DNA from: CAYONQ01 sp964405375
GTDB lineage: Bacteria; Planctomycetota; Phycisphaerae; Sedimentisphaerales; Anaerobacaceae
Direction of reading: 5' to 3'
Assembly (NCBI GenBank): GCA_964405375.1
Contig: CAYONQ010000110.1
Location: forward strand, 1 to 6,308
DNA length: 6,308 nucleotides
This document shows, one piece after another, positions 1 to 6,104 of the stretch (its first letter is position 1; each line of letters begins with the position of its first letter). The position numbers and the translations under genes were made by a program. Under the pieces are notes generated by a model that saw nothing but the letters and a program-made list of their open reading frames with translations, made no database searches and was not told where the DNA came from.

Positions 1-228
1 ATTTTATCGGATACTCTCTAATTGACAATGGTACAGTTTTCGGGGGTCACGCCAGAACTATGAACTATTTTATGCAAAACAAACCCAATACAAAGCCAAT
101 CAAACCCAATTCGAAGCCAAAACAAACCCAATCGAAGCCAATCAAACCCAATTCGCAGTTTACCCCTTATGGAGGCGAAGCCTGCCCCTACCTGATTGTG
201 GGGGGCGGAGATACTCGAAACGAGGCAC
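1..228. other. Gene-free stretch downstream of the kinase gene
   Basis: No convincing gene is seen here. The stretch holds the tandem repeat at 80-152 (listed separately), a G-rich segment near 197-208, and two tiny hairpins with three-base loops: AGGC-GAA-GCCT at 173-183 and CTCG-AAA-CGAG at 214-224. The second lies only 4 bp beyond the stop codon of the minus-strand kinase gene, but no T-run follows either hairpin on that strand, so a classical intrinsic terminator is not supported. The segment 21-55 (ending GGGGGTCACGCCA) vaguely resembles an insertion-sequence end, but no transposase sequence is visible to its left. Long frames crossing this stretch on either strand translate into low-complexity peptide and are not credible genes. 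Confidence 0.6.
80..152. repeat. Imperfect tandem array of ~10-11 bp units (21 bp higher-order period)
   Basis: The unit CAAACCCAAT occurs exactly four times, at 80-89, 101-110, 123-132 and 143-152, with start spacings of 21, 22 and 20 bp. Between the copies sit variants of a second unit, CGAAGCCAAT: 90-100 (ACAAAGCCAAT), 111-122 (TCGAAGCCAAAA) and 133-142 (CGAAGCCAAT). The two units are themselves related (AARCCCAAT versus AAGCCAAT), so the array is a short minisatellite. Read on the plus strand it gives a peptide rich in KPN, KPI and KQTQ; such low-complexity predicted peptides are familiar to me from planctomycete genome annotations and probably mark a dispersed repeat rather than a protein. 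The array sits about 80 bp beyond the end of the kinase gene. Confidence 0.85.
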
Positions 229-2541
229 CTATTCAACTCTGCGACGCAGTAGAATTGCTACGGTCGTCCCCTCGCCAAGCCGGCTTGTTATGTTCAGATG
301 ACCTTTATTTAGTTCTATTACCCGGGCGGCATAGGCAAGGCCCATACCGCGTTTCCGCCCGGCCGGCTTGGCCGAGAAGAACGGCAGCGTCGCTTTTCGA
401 ACTGTCTCGGCGTCCATCCCGCAGCCGAGGTCGCTGATTTGCAATTCTACGAAGTCGCCGGCTTCGTCGTTAGCTCTGCCACAGGTAGCGGCGGTAACCT
501 TTATCTGCCCGGATTTGTCGGGATAGGATTCTACGCAGTTACAAAAAATGTTCGCAATTGCCGATACGACCTGGGCCGAGTCTGCAAAGACGTCTGCGAC
601 GTTGTCTGCGACGTCAATTTGGATATTGAGATGTTCGATGTTTGTCTTTCGGGCGGCCAATTGCGTGGCTTCATCGAGAATCTCCCTTGTATTCGTCAAG
701 GTCGGCCGGGGCAGGGCGGGCTCGGCAAAGGCCATTAAGTCATCGATAACCGAGGTTATTTCGTTAGAGTTTTCCTGAATCTGTTTCAGGGCCTGTTTTT
801 TTTCAGGGTCGGTCTCGGCATCGGCCAGTATCTGCGATTTGGCTGATATGACCGAGAGAGGATTGTTTAATTCGTGGGCTGCCCCGGCGGCCAGCTCGGC
901 CAAAGCGGTTAGCCCCGTACCAAAATCCGGTTCGTTAATGTTACTGTTGTTATCGACATTAGAGGCGTTTTGCCTCGCTTGATTTTGGTGCGGGGTAAGT
1001 AAGCGAGCGAACCGCTCGGCAAAACGCTGCTGATTTGCCGAAGAACAAGCCATATCTAAGATGACTCCCGCAATCGAGCCGGCTACCTTGAAATTTTCCT
1101 CGAACAGCTCTAAGTCAGCCGGGTAGCGAAGCTCAAAGGCGATTGCCCCGACCGCCTTGCCGGCTGAAAGCAAAGGCACTAATTTGGTGTGGTTTGGGTC
1201 AAAGTCACCGTCTAATTGCTCGAACAGCCAGTCAATATGGTCGTGAGCATTCAGGATTGCAAAGCTGTTTGCTATATGCTTTGGTATTGTTGCCGAATCG
1301 GCAGTCCGCAGGACGCCTGACGGCGGGGTGTTTAAGCAGACTATCTTGCTTTGCGAAAGGTTCTCGACCACGACTGCTTCGAGAAGTTGTGAGCCGGCAG
1401 GGGGTACTAAATACACACAGACTTTACCGGTTTGATAAAACTTCTGCCAGCGGCTGGCAAAATTTTCTGCTATGCCGATGGGCGAGGTAATCGAGTCTAT
1501 ACTTAGCAAAAAATCCCTTATGAAATTGAAAAGAGCCGTATCGGTTTGTAACCGGCGATTTTCCAGAGACAGCTTTGTATTGTCTTGTGCTAACTGGGCG
1601 GCGGCGGAGTGTATGGCTTCGCAGTAAGCCGCCTCCGGCCTCGGTGAGTCCAGACCTAAAACTTTGGATTTTTGTCGGACCTGCTCGATGAGATTGTCGC
1701 GGATTTGTTGAAGCTGCTGGGGATTTATTGCAAGTGATTGGATGATTGCATCCGGCAAGTCAGGTGAATCGTAACTTGCTGATTGGCCGATGGCACACTG
1801 TCGTGCAATCAAATCAGCCAGCTGCACAACCTGAGCAATCCTTGCTTCAGGCATATCCTGCGAAATTGTTGCAGTGTCATTGTGGTGCAGCCAGATGGCC
1901 AGCGTAATCTCATCAGGCAGGTGCCACTTTTGTGCCAGCCGTTTGCCGAGGATTGTGTGGTCAAGGCCGAGGTGGCTTTGCTCAATGGTGCAGATGCTGG
2001 CATTCTGTGATTTCGCATCCTCGGTGATGCGTGCGAAGCTTTTCGGCATCGCCTGGGCCAGTGCAAGTTTGCCGATATCGTGCAGCAGGCCGGCCGAATA
2101 AGCCAGTTGTGGGTCTATTTGAGGTGATATAACCCTGGCGATATCTCCGGCACAACAGGCCACAGCAAGGCAGTGGAGCACAAGCTGCTTTTTGGATAAT
2201 GCTTTGTAACTGCCGGGGTCGAAGTCAAAGGCCGCAAGGGCCTTAATGGAAAGAAAACCGTCACGAACAAGCTGTGCGGGTAGTTTGTCAAGTGCCCTGC
2301 GAACTGAGAAATTTTCATCCCTGAAGCTTAAACCCTGCTGGTGCATAAGCGAAAGTAGCTTGGTGGCAAGGGCCGGGTCCGATTCGATTATTTCAGATAA
2401 TGCCGAGTGTGATGGCTGGGATTGAAGCAGCTCAGAAAGAAGTCGTACCGCTACGGAGGGCAGCAAAGAAAGCGAATCGAGCCGACTAATAGCAAGTTCC
2501 ACTTGGTAGGCGGTTGTTGGGTCAGCAGGTTTTTCCGACAT
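229..2541 (-). CDS. Soluble HDOD-GAF sensor histidine kinase
   Basis: This 770-residue protein is a cytoplasmic sensor kinase. Residues ~18-250 form an HDOD domain: an HD-type motif LLHDIGK at 152-158, then a dHtiLGkrLAqkWhLP-like helix at 194-209 and HH at 219-220. Residues ~336-500 look like a GAF sensor domain. The kinase core follows: H-box AHELNNPL at 555-562 with H556 as the likely phosphorylated histidine, a rather divergent N-box around N664-N668 (NIFCN), G1 box D704-LGCGM, F-box PFFSAKP at 720-726, G2 box GMGL at 732-735 and GEGT at 756-759. No signal peptide or membrane helix is seen, so the signal should be intracellular. The ATG at 2541 has a weak AGGA 9 bases upstream. It lies 100 bp behind the response regulator gene on the same strand, its probable partner. 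HDOD proteins often control cell cycle or motility signalling, but the signal here cannot be told. The domain assignment is strong; the pairing is inferred. Confidence 0.95.
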   Translation of the reverse strand: MSEKPADPTTAYQVELAISRLDSLSLLPSVAVRLLSELLQSQPSHSALSEIIESDPALATKLLSLMHQQGLSFRDENFSVRRALDKLPAQLVRDGFLSIKALAAFDFDPGSYKALSKKQLVLHCLAVACCAGDIARVISPQIDPQLAYSAGLLHDIGKLALAQAMPKSFARITEDAKSQNASICTIEQSHLGLDHTILGKRLAQKWHLPDEITLAIWLHHNDTATISQDMPEARIAQVVQLADLIARQCAIGQSASYDSPDLPDAIIQSLAINPQQLQQIRDNLIEQVRQKSKVLGLDSPRPEAAYCEAIHSAAAQLAQDNTKLSLENRRLQTDTALFNFIRDFLLSIDSITSPIGIAENFASRWQKFYQTGKVCVYLVPPAGSQLLEAVVVENLSQSKIVCLNTPPSGVLRTADSATIPKHIANSFAILNAHDHIDWLFEQLDGDFDPNHTKLVPLLSAGKAVGAIAFELRYPADLELFEENFKVAGSIAGVILDMACSSANQQRFAERFARLLTPHQNQARQNASNVDNNSNINEPDFGTGLTALAELAAGAAHELNNPLSVISAKSQILADAETDPEKKQALKQIQENSNEITSVIDDLMAFAEPALPRPTLTNTREILDEATQLAARKTNIEHLNIQIDVADNVADVFADSAQVVSAIANIFCNCVESYPDKSGQIKVTAATCGRANDEAGDFVELQISDLGCGMDAETVRKATLPFFSAKPAGRKRGMGLAYAARVIELNKGHLNITSRLGEGTTVAILLRRRVE

Positions 2542-2572
2542 TTAGTTATATCCTACATACTTGGTTGTTTAT

Positions 2573-2598
2573 ATTTAGCATTTAGCTGTGAATTTCAC
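2573..2598. promoter_or_regulatory. Tandem heptamer plus palindrome between regulator and kinase genes
   Basis: In the 100 bp gap between the two signalling genes, ATTTAGC occurs twice head to tail (2573-2579 and 2580-2586), followed after one base by the palindrome GTGAA-T-TTCAC (2588-2598). Such an arrangement could be an operator, possibly for the adjacent regulator. I found no exact second copy at the regulator's own promoter, and no clear -35/-10 pair in the gap, so the function is a guess. Confidence 0.25.
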
Positions 2599-2641
2599 GG
2601 TGGGCCTTCATTGAATATTGTGCACTGACGACTGTTTTAAT

Positions 2642-3208
2642 CTATTTCATTTGTAAAACATTGGTGATTTTGTCAGTGAGTTCAAGGATGTTAAACGGCT
2701 TTTTTATGAAATCTTCAGCACCGGATTTTAGTAGCAGGTCAATCTCGTCCTGTTTTATGACCCCGCTTATGATAATAATTTTGATGTTTTGAAACTCGGG
2801 ATTTTTTCTTATTGTCTGGCAGACGACGTTGCCATTGACATCAGGCAGCATGTAATCGAGCAGTATCAGGTCAGGTCGGAACTGCTGGGTCTGCACCCCT
2901 GCGTCGTAGCCGCTGATGGCGGTTTTGATGTCGAATCTGCCGTCACGGACGAGGATATCAGCTATAAGCTCAACGATTTCGGCATCGTCGTCAACGACAA
3001 GCACTTTCTTTTTGCCGGATTCGATGTTGTCGAGCGGGATGCCGCTTTCCCTCATAAATTTGATGAGGTTTTGGCGTGGGATTCTGCGGAATTTTGAGCC
3101 GGGTACGCGGTATCCCTCCACGCGGCCAGAATCAAAGCAGCGGATAATCGTCTGCTGACTTACTTTGCAGATTTGGGCGGCTTCGCCGGTTGTAAATAAG
3201 TCCTTCAT
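2642..3208 (-). CDS. Response regulator with N-terminal excisionase-type HTH and C-terminal receiver
   Basis: This is a 188-residue transcriptional regulator of a two-component system. Residues 3-57 form a MerR/excisionase-like winged HTH: TTGEAAQICKVSQQTIIRC (6-24), then SGRVEGYRVPGSKFRRIP with the usual RRIP end, followed by a short linker. Residues ~67-186 are a receiver domain: acidic pocket D73-D75, phosphoacceptor D118 in LILLDYMLPD, conserved S148 in IIIISG, and K170-P171 in the KKPF motif. The order HTH then receiver is the reverse of the common OmpR/NarL layout. The ATG at 3208 has a GAGAGG-type ribosome site 10 bases upstream (3219-3224) and a good promoter at 3278-3306. The HDOD-GAF kinase gene follows on the same strand and is the likely phosphodonor. 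The DNA target is unknown; autoregulation is possible but not shown. Confidence 0.95.
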   Translation of the reverse strand: MKDLFTTGEAAQICKVSQQTIIRCFDSGRVEGYRVPGSKFRRIPRQNLIKFMRESGIPLDNIESGKKKVLVVDDDAEIVELIADILVRDGRFDIKTAISGYDAGVQTQQFRPDLILLDYMLPDVNGNVVCQTIRKNPEFQNIKIIIISGVIKQDEIDLLLKSGAEDFIKKPFNILELTDKITNVLQMK

Positions 3209-3277
3209 TTTATCTATTCCTCTCTTTTAACCAAATTCTTCTGATACAAGGCCTGCCTAAATTGCCTTATTGTCCTA

Positions 3278-3306
3278 ATTTAACTATCGGACGTTGGGTA
3301 TGTCAA
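3278..3306 (-). promoter_or_regulatory. Sigma70-type promoter for the regulator-kinase operon
   Basis: On the minus strand a perfect -35 TTGACA (plus-strand 3301-3306) is separated by exactly 17 bp from TTAAAT (3278-3283), which matches four of six bases of TATAAT. Transcription would begin near 3271, giving a leader of about 60 bases before the regulator ATG at 3208. The kinase gene lies in the same direction and may share this transcript. Phased A-tracts start about 100 bp upstream of the -35 element. Confidence 0.6.
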
Positions 3307-3345
3307 GTATTAAAAAATATTTAAAAGGGCGATTTTTAGCTATGA

Positions 3346-3368
3346 AAGGCCATATATTATAAGGCCTT
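3346..3368. other. Small inverted repeat AAGGCC / GGCCTT
   Basis: AAGGCC (3346-3351) and GGCCTT (3363-3368) form a six-base-pair stem around an AT-only 11-base loop. No T-run follows on either strand, so it is not a convincing terminator. It lies about 40 bp upstream of the -35 element of the regulator promoter and could be a protein-binding site. Only the inverted repeat itself is certain. Confidence 0.35.
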
Positions 3369-3407
3369 GATGGGTTAGGTTGTAAAGGTTAGGTAAGATA
3401 GGTAAGT

Positions 3408-3530
3408 AAAAAATGGAGAAAAAGTGAGAAAAATTGCGAAAATCAGGCAAAAAAATGAAAAAAAATGAAAAAAATGAAGAAAAATAGAGAAAAAGAGAGA
3501 AAAATGGAGAAAAAATGAGAAAAATAGAGA
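3408..3530. repeat. Helically phased A-tracts (predicted curved DNA)
   Basis: Twelve runs of four or more A bases on the plus strand begin at 3408, 3419, 3429, 3439, 3449, 3458, 3468, 3480, 3490, 3500, 3510 and 3520. The steps are 9-12 bp, mostly exactly 10, with a mean near 10.2. The separators are mostly TGAG, TGGAG or TAGAG, so the plus strand is almost pure purine. A-tracts repeated in step with the DNA helix are known to give intrinsic curvature. The sequence is also a degenerate ~10 bp tandem repeat (GAGAAAAAT-like). It lies 100-220 bp upstream of the regulator promoter and about 470-590 bp upstream of the ATPase-nuclease gene. The minus-strand frame through it is only a phenylalanine-rich low-complexity shadow. 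Confidence 0.85.
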
Positions 3531-3538
3531 CGTTTTTT

Positions 3539-3623
3539 AACCGCGGAGGGCGGAGAGACCGCAGAGACTTTTTGGACAGGATGACAGGATTTTTTAGGCC
3601 ACGAAGTCACGAAGACACGGAGA
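3539..3623. repeat. Three blocks of 8-10 bp imperfect tandem units
   Basis: Block one (3539-3568) repeats a CGGAGRG / CCGCAGAGA theme. Block two (3574-3590) is GGACAGGAT followed by GACAGGAT. Block three is three consecutive octamers, CACGAAGT (3600-3607), CACGAAGA (3608-3615) and CACGGAGA (3616-3623). I recall sequences of this style as dispersed, multi-copy intergenic elements in planctomycetes and other environmental bacteria, where they give rise to spurious predicted proteins. The element is more GC-rich than the A-tract region it abuts. Its function is unknown to me. Confidence 0.75.
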
Positions 3624-3707
3624 AAAATCAGATAGCAAAAAACAAAGGGCAAAATTGGGTTGTGGTTTTGGGGCTTCTAAAAGAGATAGTCAATGTCCCT
3701 ATGCTGG

Positions 3708-3821
3708 CTAAGAAGCAAGAAAGTTTTCAAGTTTTCGGGTGAGTTTGTCGAGGTTTCGGGTTTGGCACTCCCATACTACGAGCACTCGCCAGAATGCTTT
3801 GGTTGGCTTTTTTGATGCAGC
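3708..3821 (-). pseudogene. C-terminal remnant of a Vsr-like mismatch endonuclease
   Basis: On the minus strand 37 codons end at TAG (3710-3708). They contain WRVLVVWECQTRNLDKL followed by TRKLENFL. This closely matches my memory of the C-terminus of Vsr, where GWRVL(I/V)VWEC is followed by a variable linker and a helix ending in a bulky hydrophobic residue; in E. coli the start is GWRVLIVWECALRG. Vsr nicks next to T:G mismatches arising from deaminated 5-methylcytosine, and its gene usually sits beside a cytosine-5 methyltransferase. Here the frame is closed upstream by an in-frame TAG (3824-3822), the expected glycine before W is F, and no frame further upstream shows the catalytic half of Vsr. 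It is therefore a decayed fragment. It lies 177 bp from, and points away from, the ATPase-nuclease gene. Confidence 0.6.
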
Positions 3822-3998
3822 CTAATTCGAGAGAGTAGTCGTTGGATTAAGTTTTATATTGTGGACTTGCGTTTGGCTTCAATTTTGGGTAGAGTGTGAA
3901 CGGTTTAGAGGGTGAGACGGTTGGACGGGAATTGTGGTTTTGAGTCAAATTTTATCTGATGGGTATGAGTTCCATATTTTGAAACAGGAGAAGAAAAA
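3822..3998 (+). other. Leader region of the ATPase-nuclease gene
   Basis: There is no gene here. On the plus strand the only clear signal is a Shine-Dalgarno AGGAG at 3986-3990, eight bases before the ATG at 3999, and it supports that start. I could not find a convincing -35/-10 pair; the TTGGAC at 3921-3926 and the T/A-rich stretch at 3945-3958 are poor matches. If the Vsr remnant was once a full gene, its 5' part would have occupied this stretch, but no readable trace is left. Confidence 0.5.
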
Positions 3999-5996
3999 AT
4001 GAAAATTGAGTTAGAAGGACGAATACGCAACACCCATTTACTCTTCCATAAAGCGCTGCATCCGTTGTTTGAGGCGGTGGTTAATTCGATTGAAGCAATT
4101 GAAGAACGAGGGGCTGGAAGAGGTCATATAGATATTTATATTGAAAGGGACCAGAAGCAGGAAGCGTTTGAGCAACTCGCAGACGGGGTGGATAAACCAA
4201 TAATAGGCTTTCGTATTGAGGATGATGGGATAGGGTTCGACGAAAGAAACTTTAATGCGTTTCAGACATCTGACACAACATACAAGGAAGACAAGGGTGG
4301 TAAAGGAGTCGGAAGATTCCTATGGTTGAAGGCGTTTAATAAAGTTGGAATCGAAAGCATTTTCAGGGAAAATGGAAAATACTTGGAAAGATGCTTTGAA
4401 TTTATGGTTAAAGGTGATGGTATAGTAAGCCTTAGTACTGAAGAGAGTGAAGAGCGAAAGCTTAAAACGATTGTGAAGTTGATAGGTTTCAAGAGAAATT
4501 ACAGTGAAAACTGTGTAAAGAATGCTGATAAAATAGCTTTGCGGGTCGTTGATCACTGTTTAGTATATTTTATGTCGGCAAAGTGTCCAGAAATCAGATT
4601 ACACGATGAGGAAAGAGTAATAGATCTAAACAGGATTTACAGTGAGAGCGTCAAAAAGGAAGCAAAGGTCTCAAAGTTCAAAGTTAGGAAAGAGAGTTTT
4701 CAGATAACGCACTTAAAGCTGTCTGGGACGGGCGACTCTCATCATCGGATTCATTATTGTGCAAATGAGAGAGAAGTAAAGACGGAAAGTCTGCAAAACC
4801 TGATGCACGATGTAAATAAAGAACTGCACGATGAGGATGGTAACAGGTTTTACTATTCTGGATATGTTTCGGGGTGGTACTTAGATGATAGAGTTAATAT
4901 GGAGAGAACCGAATTTGATATCAGCAGGGAACGCTTACTCGATGAAAGCGAGATAACGTGGCCAGAAATAAGAGAGGGTGTGAAAGAATCGGTGAATGGA
5001 CATCTTGAATCCTCTCTGCAGAAATTTAGGCAGGAAAAATTGGAACGTATCACTGATTATGTAAGGCATAAGGCACCGAGATATAGGGCGTTAATAAAGC
5101 ATAGAAAGGAGTTTGTGGAGGACATACAGGGTGGGTTGTCAGACGAAAAGCTTGACATCGAGTTGCATAAAAGGCAGGCAAAACTTGAGGTAGAGATCAA
5201 GGAAAAAGGGCAGGAAATTCTTAGCAAGGATTTTACTAGCGTGGATGATTTACCTAAGTTTATGGAGGCGTACAACAAGTTTGTCGAGGAGGTTAATGAT
5301 GCTGGGAAAACGCAACTGGCAGACTATATTGTAAAGAGGAGGCTTATTATTGAGTTATTTGAGAAGACGTTGGAGTTTGGCGATTCCGAAAAATATAAAA
5401 AAGAGGATAACATTCACAGAATAATATTCCCGCTGAGGCAAGTGTCGGATGATATTGACTATAATGAGCACAATCTGTGGATGATAGATGAGAAGCTTTC
5501 GTATCATGCGTATTTGGCTTCGGACAAAGAATTGAGGCAAATGGATATAATTGAAAGTGAGAGTAAACAGAGGCCTGATATAATCATTTTTGACTGCCCG
5601 TTCGCCCTTGTTGAGGATGAGTCGCCTTTCAAATCAGTTGTAATAATTGAATTTAAAAAACCTGGCAGAGCAGAGTACGGAAAAGATAAGAATCCCATAG
5701 ATCAAGTATATGATTACGTAAGGCAAGTTAAGGATAGAAAAGCAAAGGATAAGGCTGGGAGACTGATTAGCGTTAGCGAGAACACACCTTTTTATGCTTA
5801 CATAATGTGCGATTTGGTCCCACAGATCAGGAAGCTTGCAGAAAACGCTGATTTGACAAAGACACCGGACAACATGGGGTACTTTGGATATAATAAGAGC
5901 TTAGCTACCTATGTTGAAATAATCTCTTTTGATAAGCTTGTCCAAGATTCAAAAAAGAGGAATAAAATACTGTTTGATAAATTACTGATAAGTTGA
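3999..5996 (+). CDS. GHKL ATPase fused to a PD-(D/E)XK nuclease-like domain
   Basis: This 665-residue protein opens with a GHKL (MutL/MORC/Hsp90-type) ATPase. The N-box EAVVNSIEA is at 25-33, with E25 as the likely catalytic base and N29 as the Mg ligand; DDGIGF is at 75-80, and the glycine-rich lid GGKGVGRFLWLKAF at 100-113. A transducer-like region with HHRIHYCANEREV (248-260) follows, then a charged, helical, probably coiled-coil stretch at ~335-460. The C-terminal domain (~485-660) shows a PD-(D/E)XK pattern: helix LWMIDEKLSYH (493-503), RPDIIIFD with D527, then IIEFKKP with E551 and K553, and QVYDY (569-573) matching the QxxxY motif of RecB/HsdR-like nucleases. No membrane segment is seen. 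An ATP-gated DNA clamp with a nuclease is the natural reading, probably in phage defence or restriction. The gene is visibly AT-richer than the kinase gene, which suggests transfer. Start: AGGAG 8 bases upstream. I do not recognise a named defence system. Confidence 0.92.
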   Translation: MKIELEGRIRNTHLLFHKALHPLFEAVVNSIEAIEERGAGRGHIDIYIERDQKQEAFEQLADGVDKPIIGFRIEDDGIGFDERNFNAFQTSDTTYKEDKGGKGVGRFLWLKAFNKVGIESIFRENGKYLERCFEFMVKGDGIVSLSTEESEERKLKTIVKLIGFKRNYSENCVKNADKIALRVVDHCLVYFMSAKCPEIRLHDEERVIDLNRIYSESVKKEAKVSKFKVRKESFQITHLKLSGTGDSHHRIHYCANEREVKTESLQNLMHDVNKELHDEDGNRFYYSGYVSGWYLDDRVNMERTEFDISRERLLDESEITWPEIREGVKESVNGHLESSLQKFRQEKLERITDYVRHKAPRYRALIKHRKEFVEDIQGGLSDEKLDIELHKRQAKLEVEIKEKGQEILSKDFTSVDDLPKFMEAYNKFVEEVNDAGKTQLADYIVKRRLIIELFEKTLEFGDSEKYKKEDNIHRIIFPLRQVSDDIDYNEHNLWMIDEKLSYHAYLASDKELRQMDIIESESKQRPDIIIFDCPFALVEDESPFKSVVIIEFKKPGRAEYGKDKNPIDQVYDYVRQVKDRKAKDKAGRLISVSENTPFYAYIMCDLVPQIRKLAENADLTKTPDNMGYFGYNKSLATYVEIISFDKLVQDSKKRNKILFDKLLIS

Positions 5997-6024
5997 CATC
6001 AAACACAGGAAGTAATTGATTGAC

Positions 6025-6086
6025 GGAGGTAATGTATGGCAGAAAACATTTTATACTGTGGGGCTGTTGAAAAGGTCGATTTGTGA
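6025..6086 (+). other. Strong ribosome site with 16-codon frame; possible methyltransferase stump
   Basis: A perfect GGAGG (6025-6029) lies six bases before ATG (6036), which opens the frame MAENILYCGAVEKVDL and then TGA (6084-6086). It starts 39 bp after the stop of the ATPase-nuclease, as the next gene of an operon would. The beginning is like that of many N4-cytosine/N6-adenine methyltransferases (M..N.LYYGDNL, later SVDLIYLDPPF), so it may be the 5' end of a methylase gene whose body was deleted. With only 16 residues this is weak; it could also be a leader peptide or chance. No methylase DPPF/SPPY motif is present nearby. Confidence 0.3.
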
Positions 6087-6104
6087 TGGGGATAGGGGGG
6101 GTAG

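Larger units (their letters stand above)
3209..3407. other. Promoter and 5' leader region of the regulator gene
   Basis: This is the upstream region of the minus-strand signalling operon. It holds the ribosome site (3219-3224), a leader of roughly 60 bases, the promoter (3278-3306) and a small inverted repeat (3346-3368). Beyond that, 3372-3407 is a run of short TTAGGT/TAGGTAAG repeats that leads into the phased A-tracts. No coding sequence or recognisable riboswitch is seen. Confidence 0.6.

Noticed and set aside
173..224. Two small hairpins as a terminator for the kinase gene
   Set aside because: Stems are only four base pairs with three-base loops and no T-run follows on the minus strand.
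18..236. Minus-strand 72-codon frame rich in IGFDWL repeats
   Set aside because: It is only the reverse reading of the same 10-11 bp repeat, with no ribosome site and no known family.
60..437. Plus-strand frame of 125 codons starting in the repeat array
   Set aside because: It translates the minisatellite into low-complexity peptide and then runs antisense through the certain kinase gene; no domain is recognisable.
2588..2598. GTGAATTTCAC as a CRP/FNR site
   Set aside because: The half-sites TGTGA and TCAC are only three bases apart instead of six, so it does not fit the CRP consensus.
3443..3652. Minus-strand 69-codon phenylalanine-rich frame, resembling a membrane peptide
   Set aside because: The F/I/S run is the complement of the phased A-tracts and the rest is the CACGAAG repeat; both are non-coding low complexity.
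3515..3742. Plus-strand 75-codon frame
   Set aside because: It is built from the tandem octamer block and the antisense of the Vsr remnant; no domain or ribosome site.
5993..6021. TTGACA at 5993-5998 as a promoter for the small frame at 6036
   Set aside because: The -35 match is perfect, but no acceptable -10 lies at 16-18 bp (best is TTGATT, three of six), so it is probably chance.
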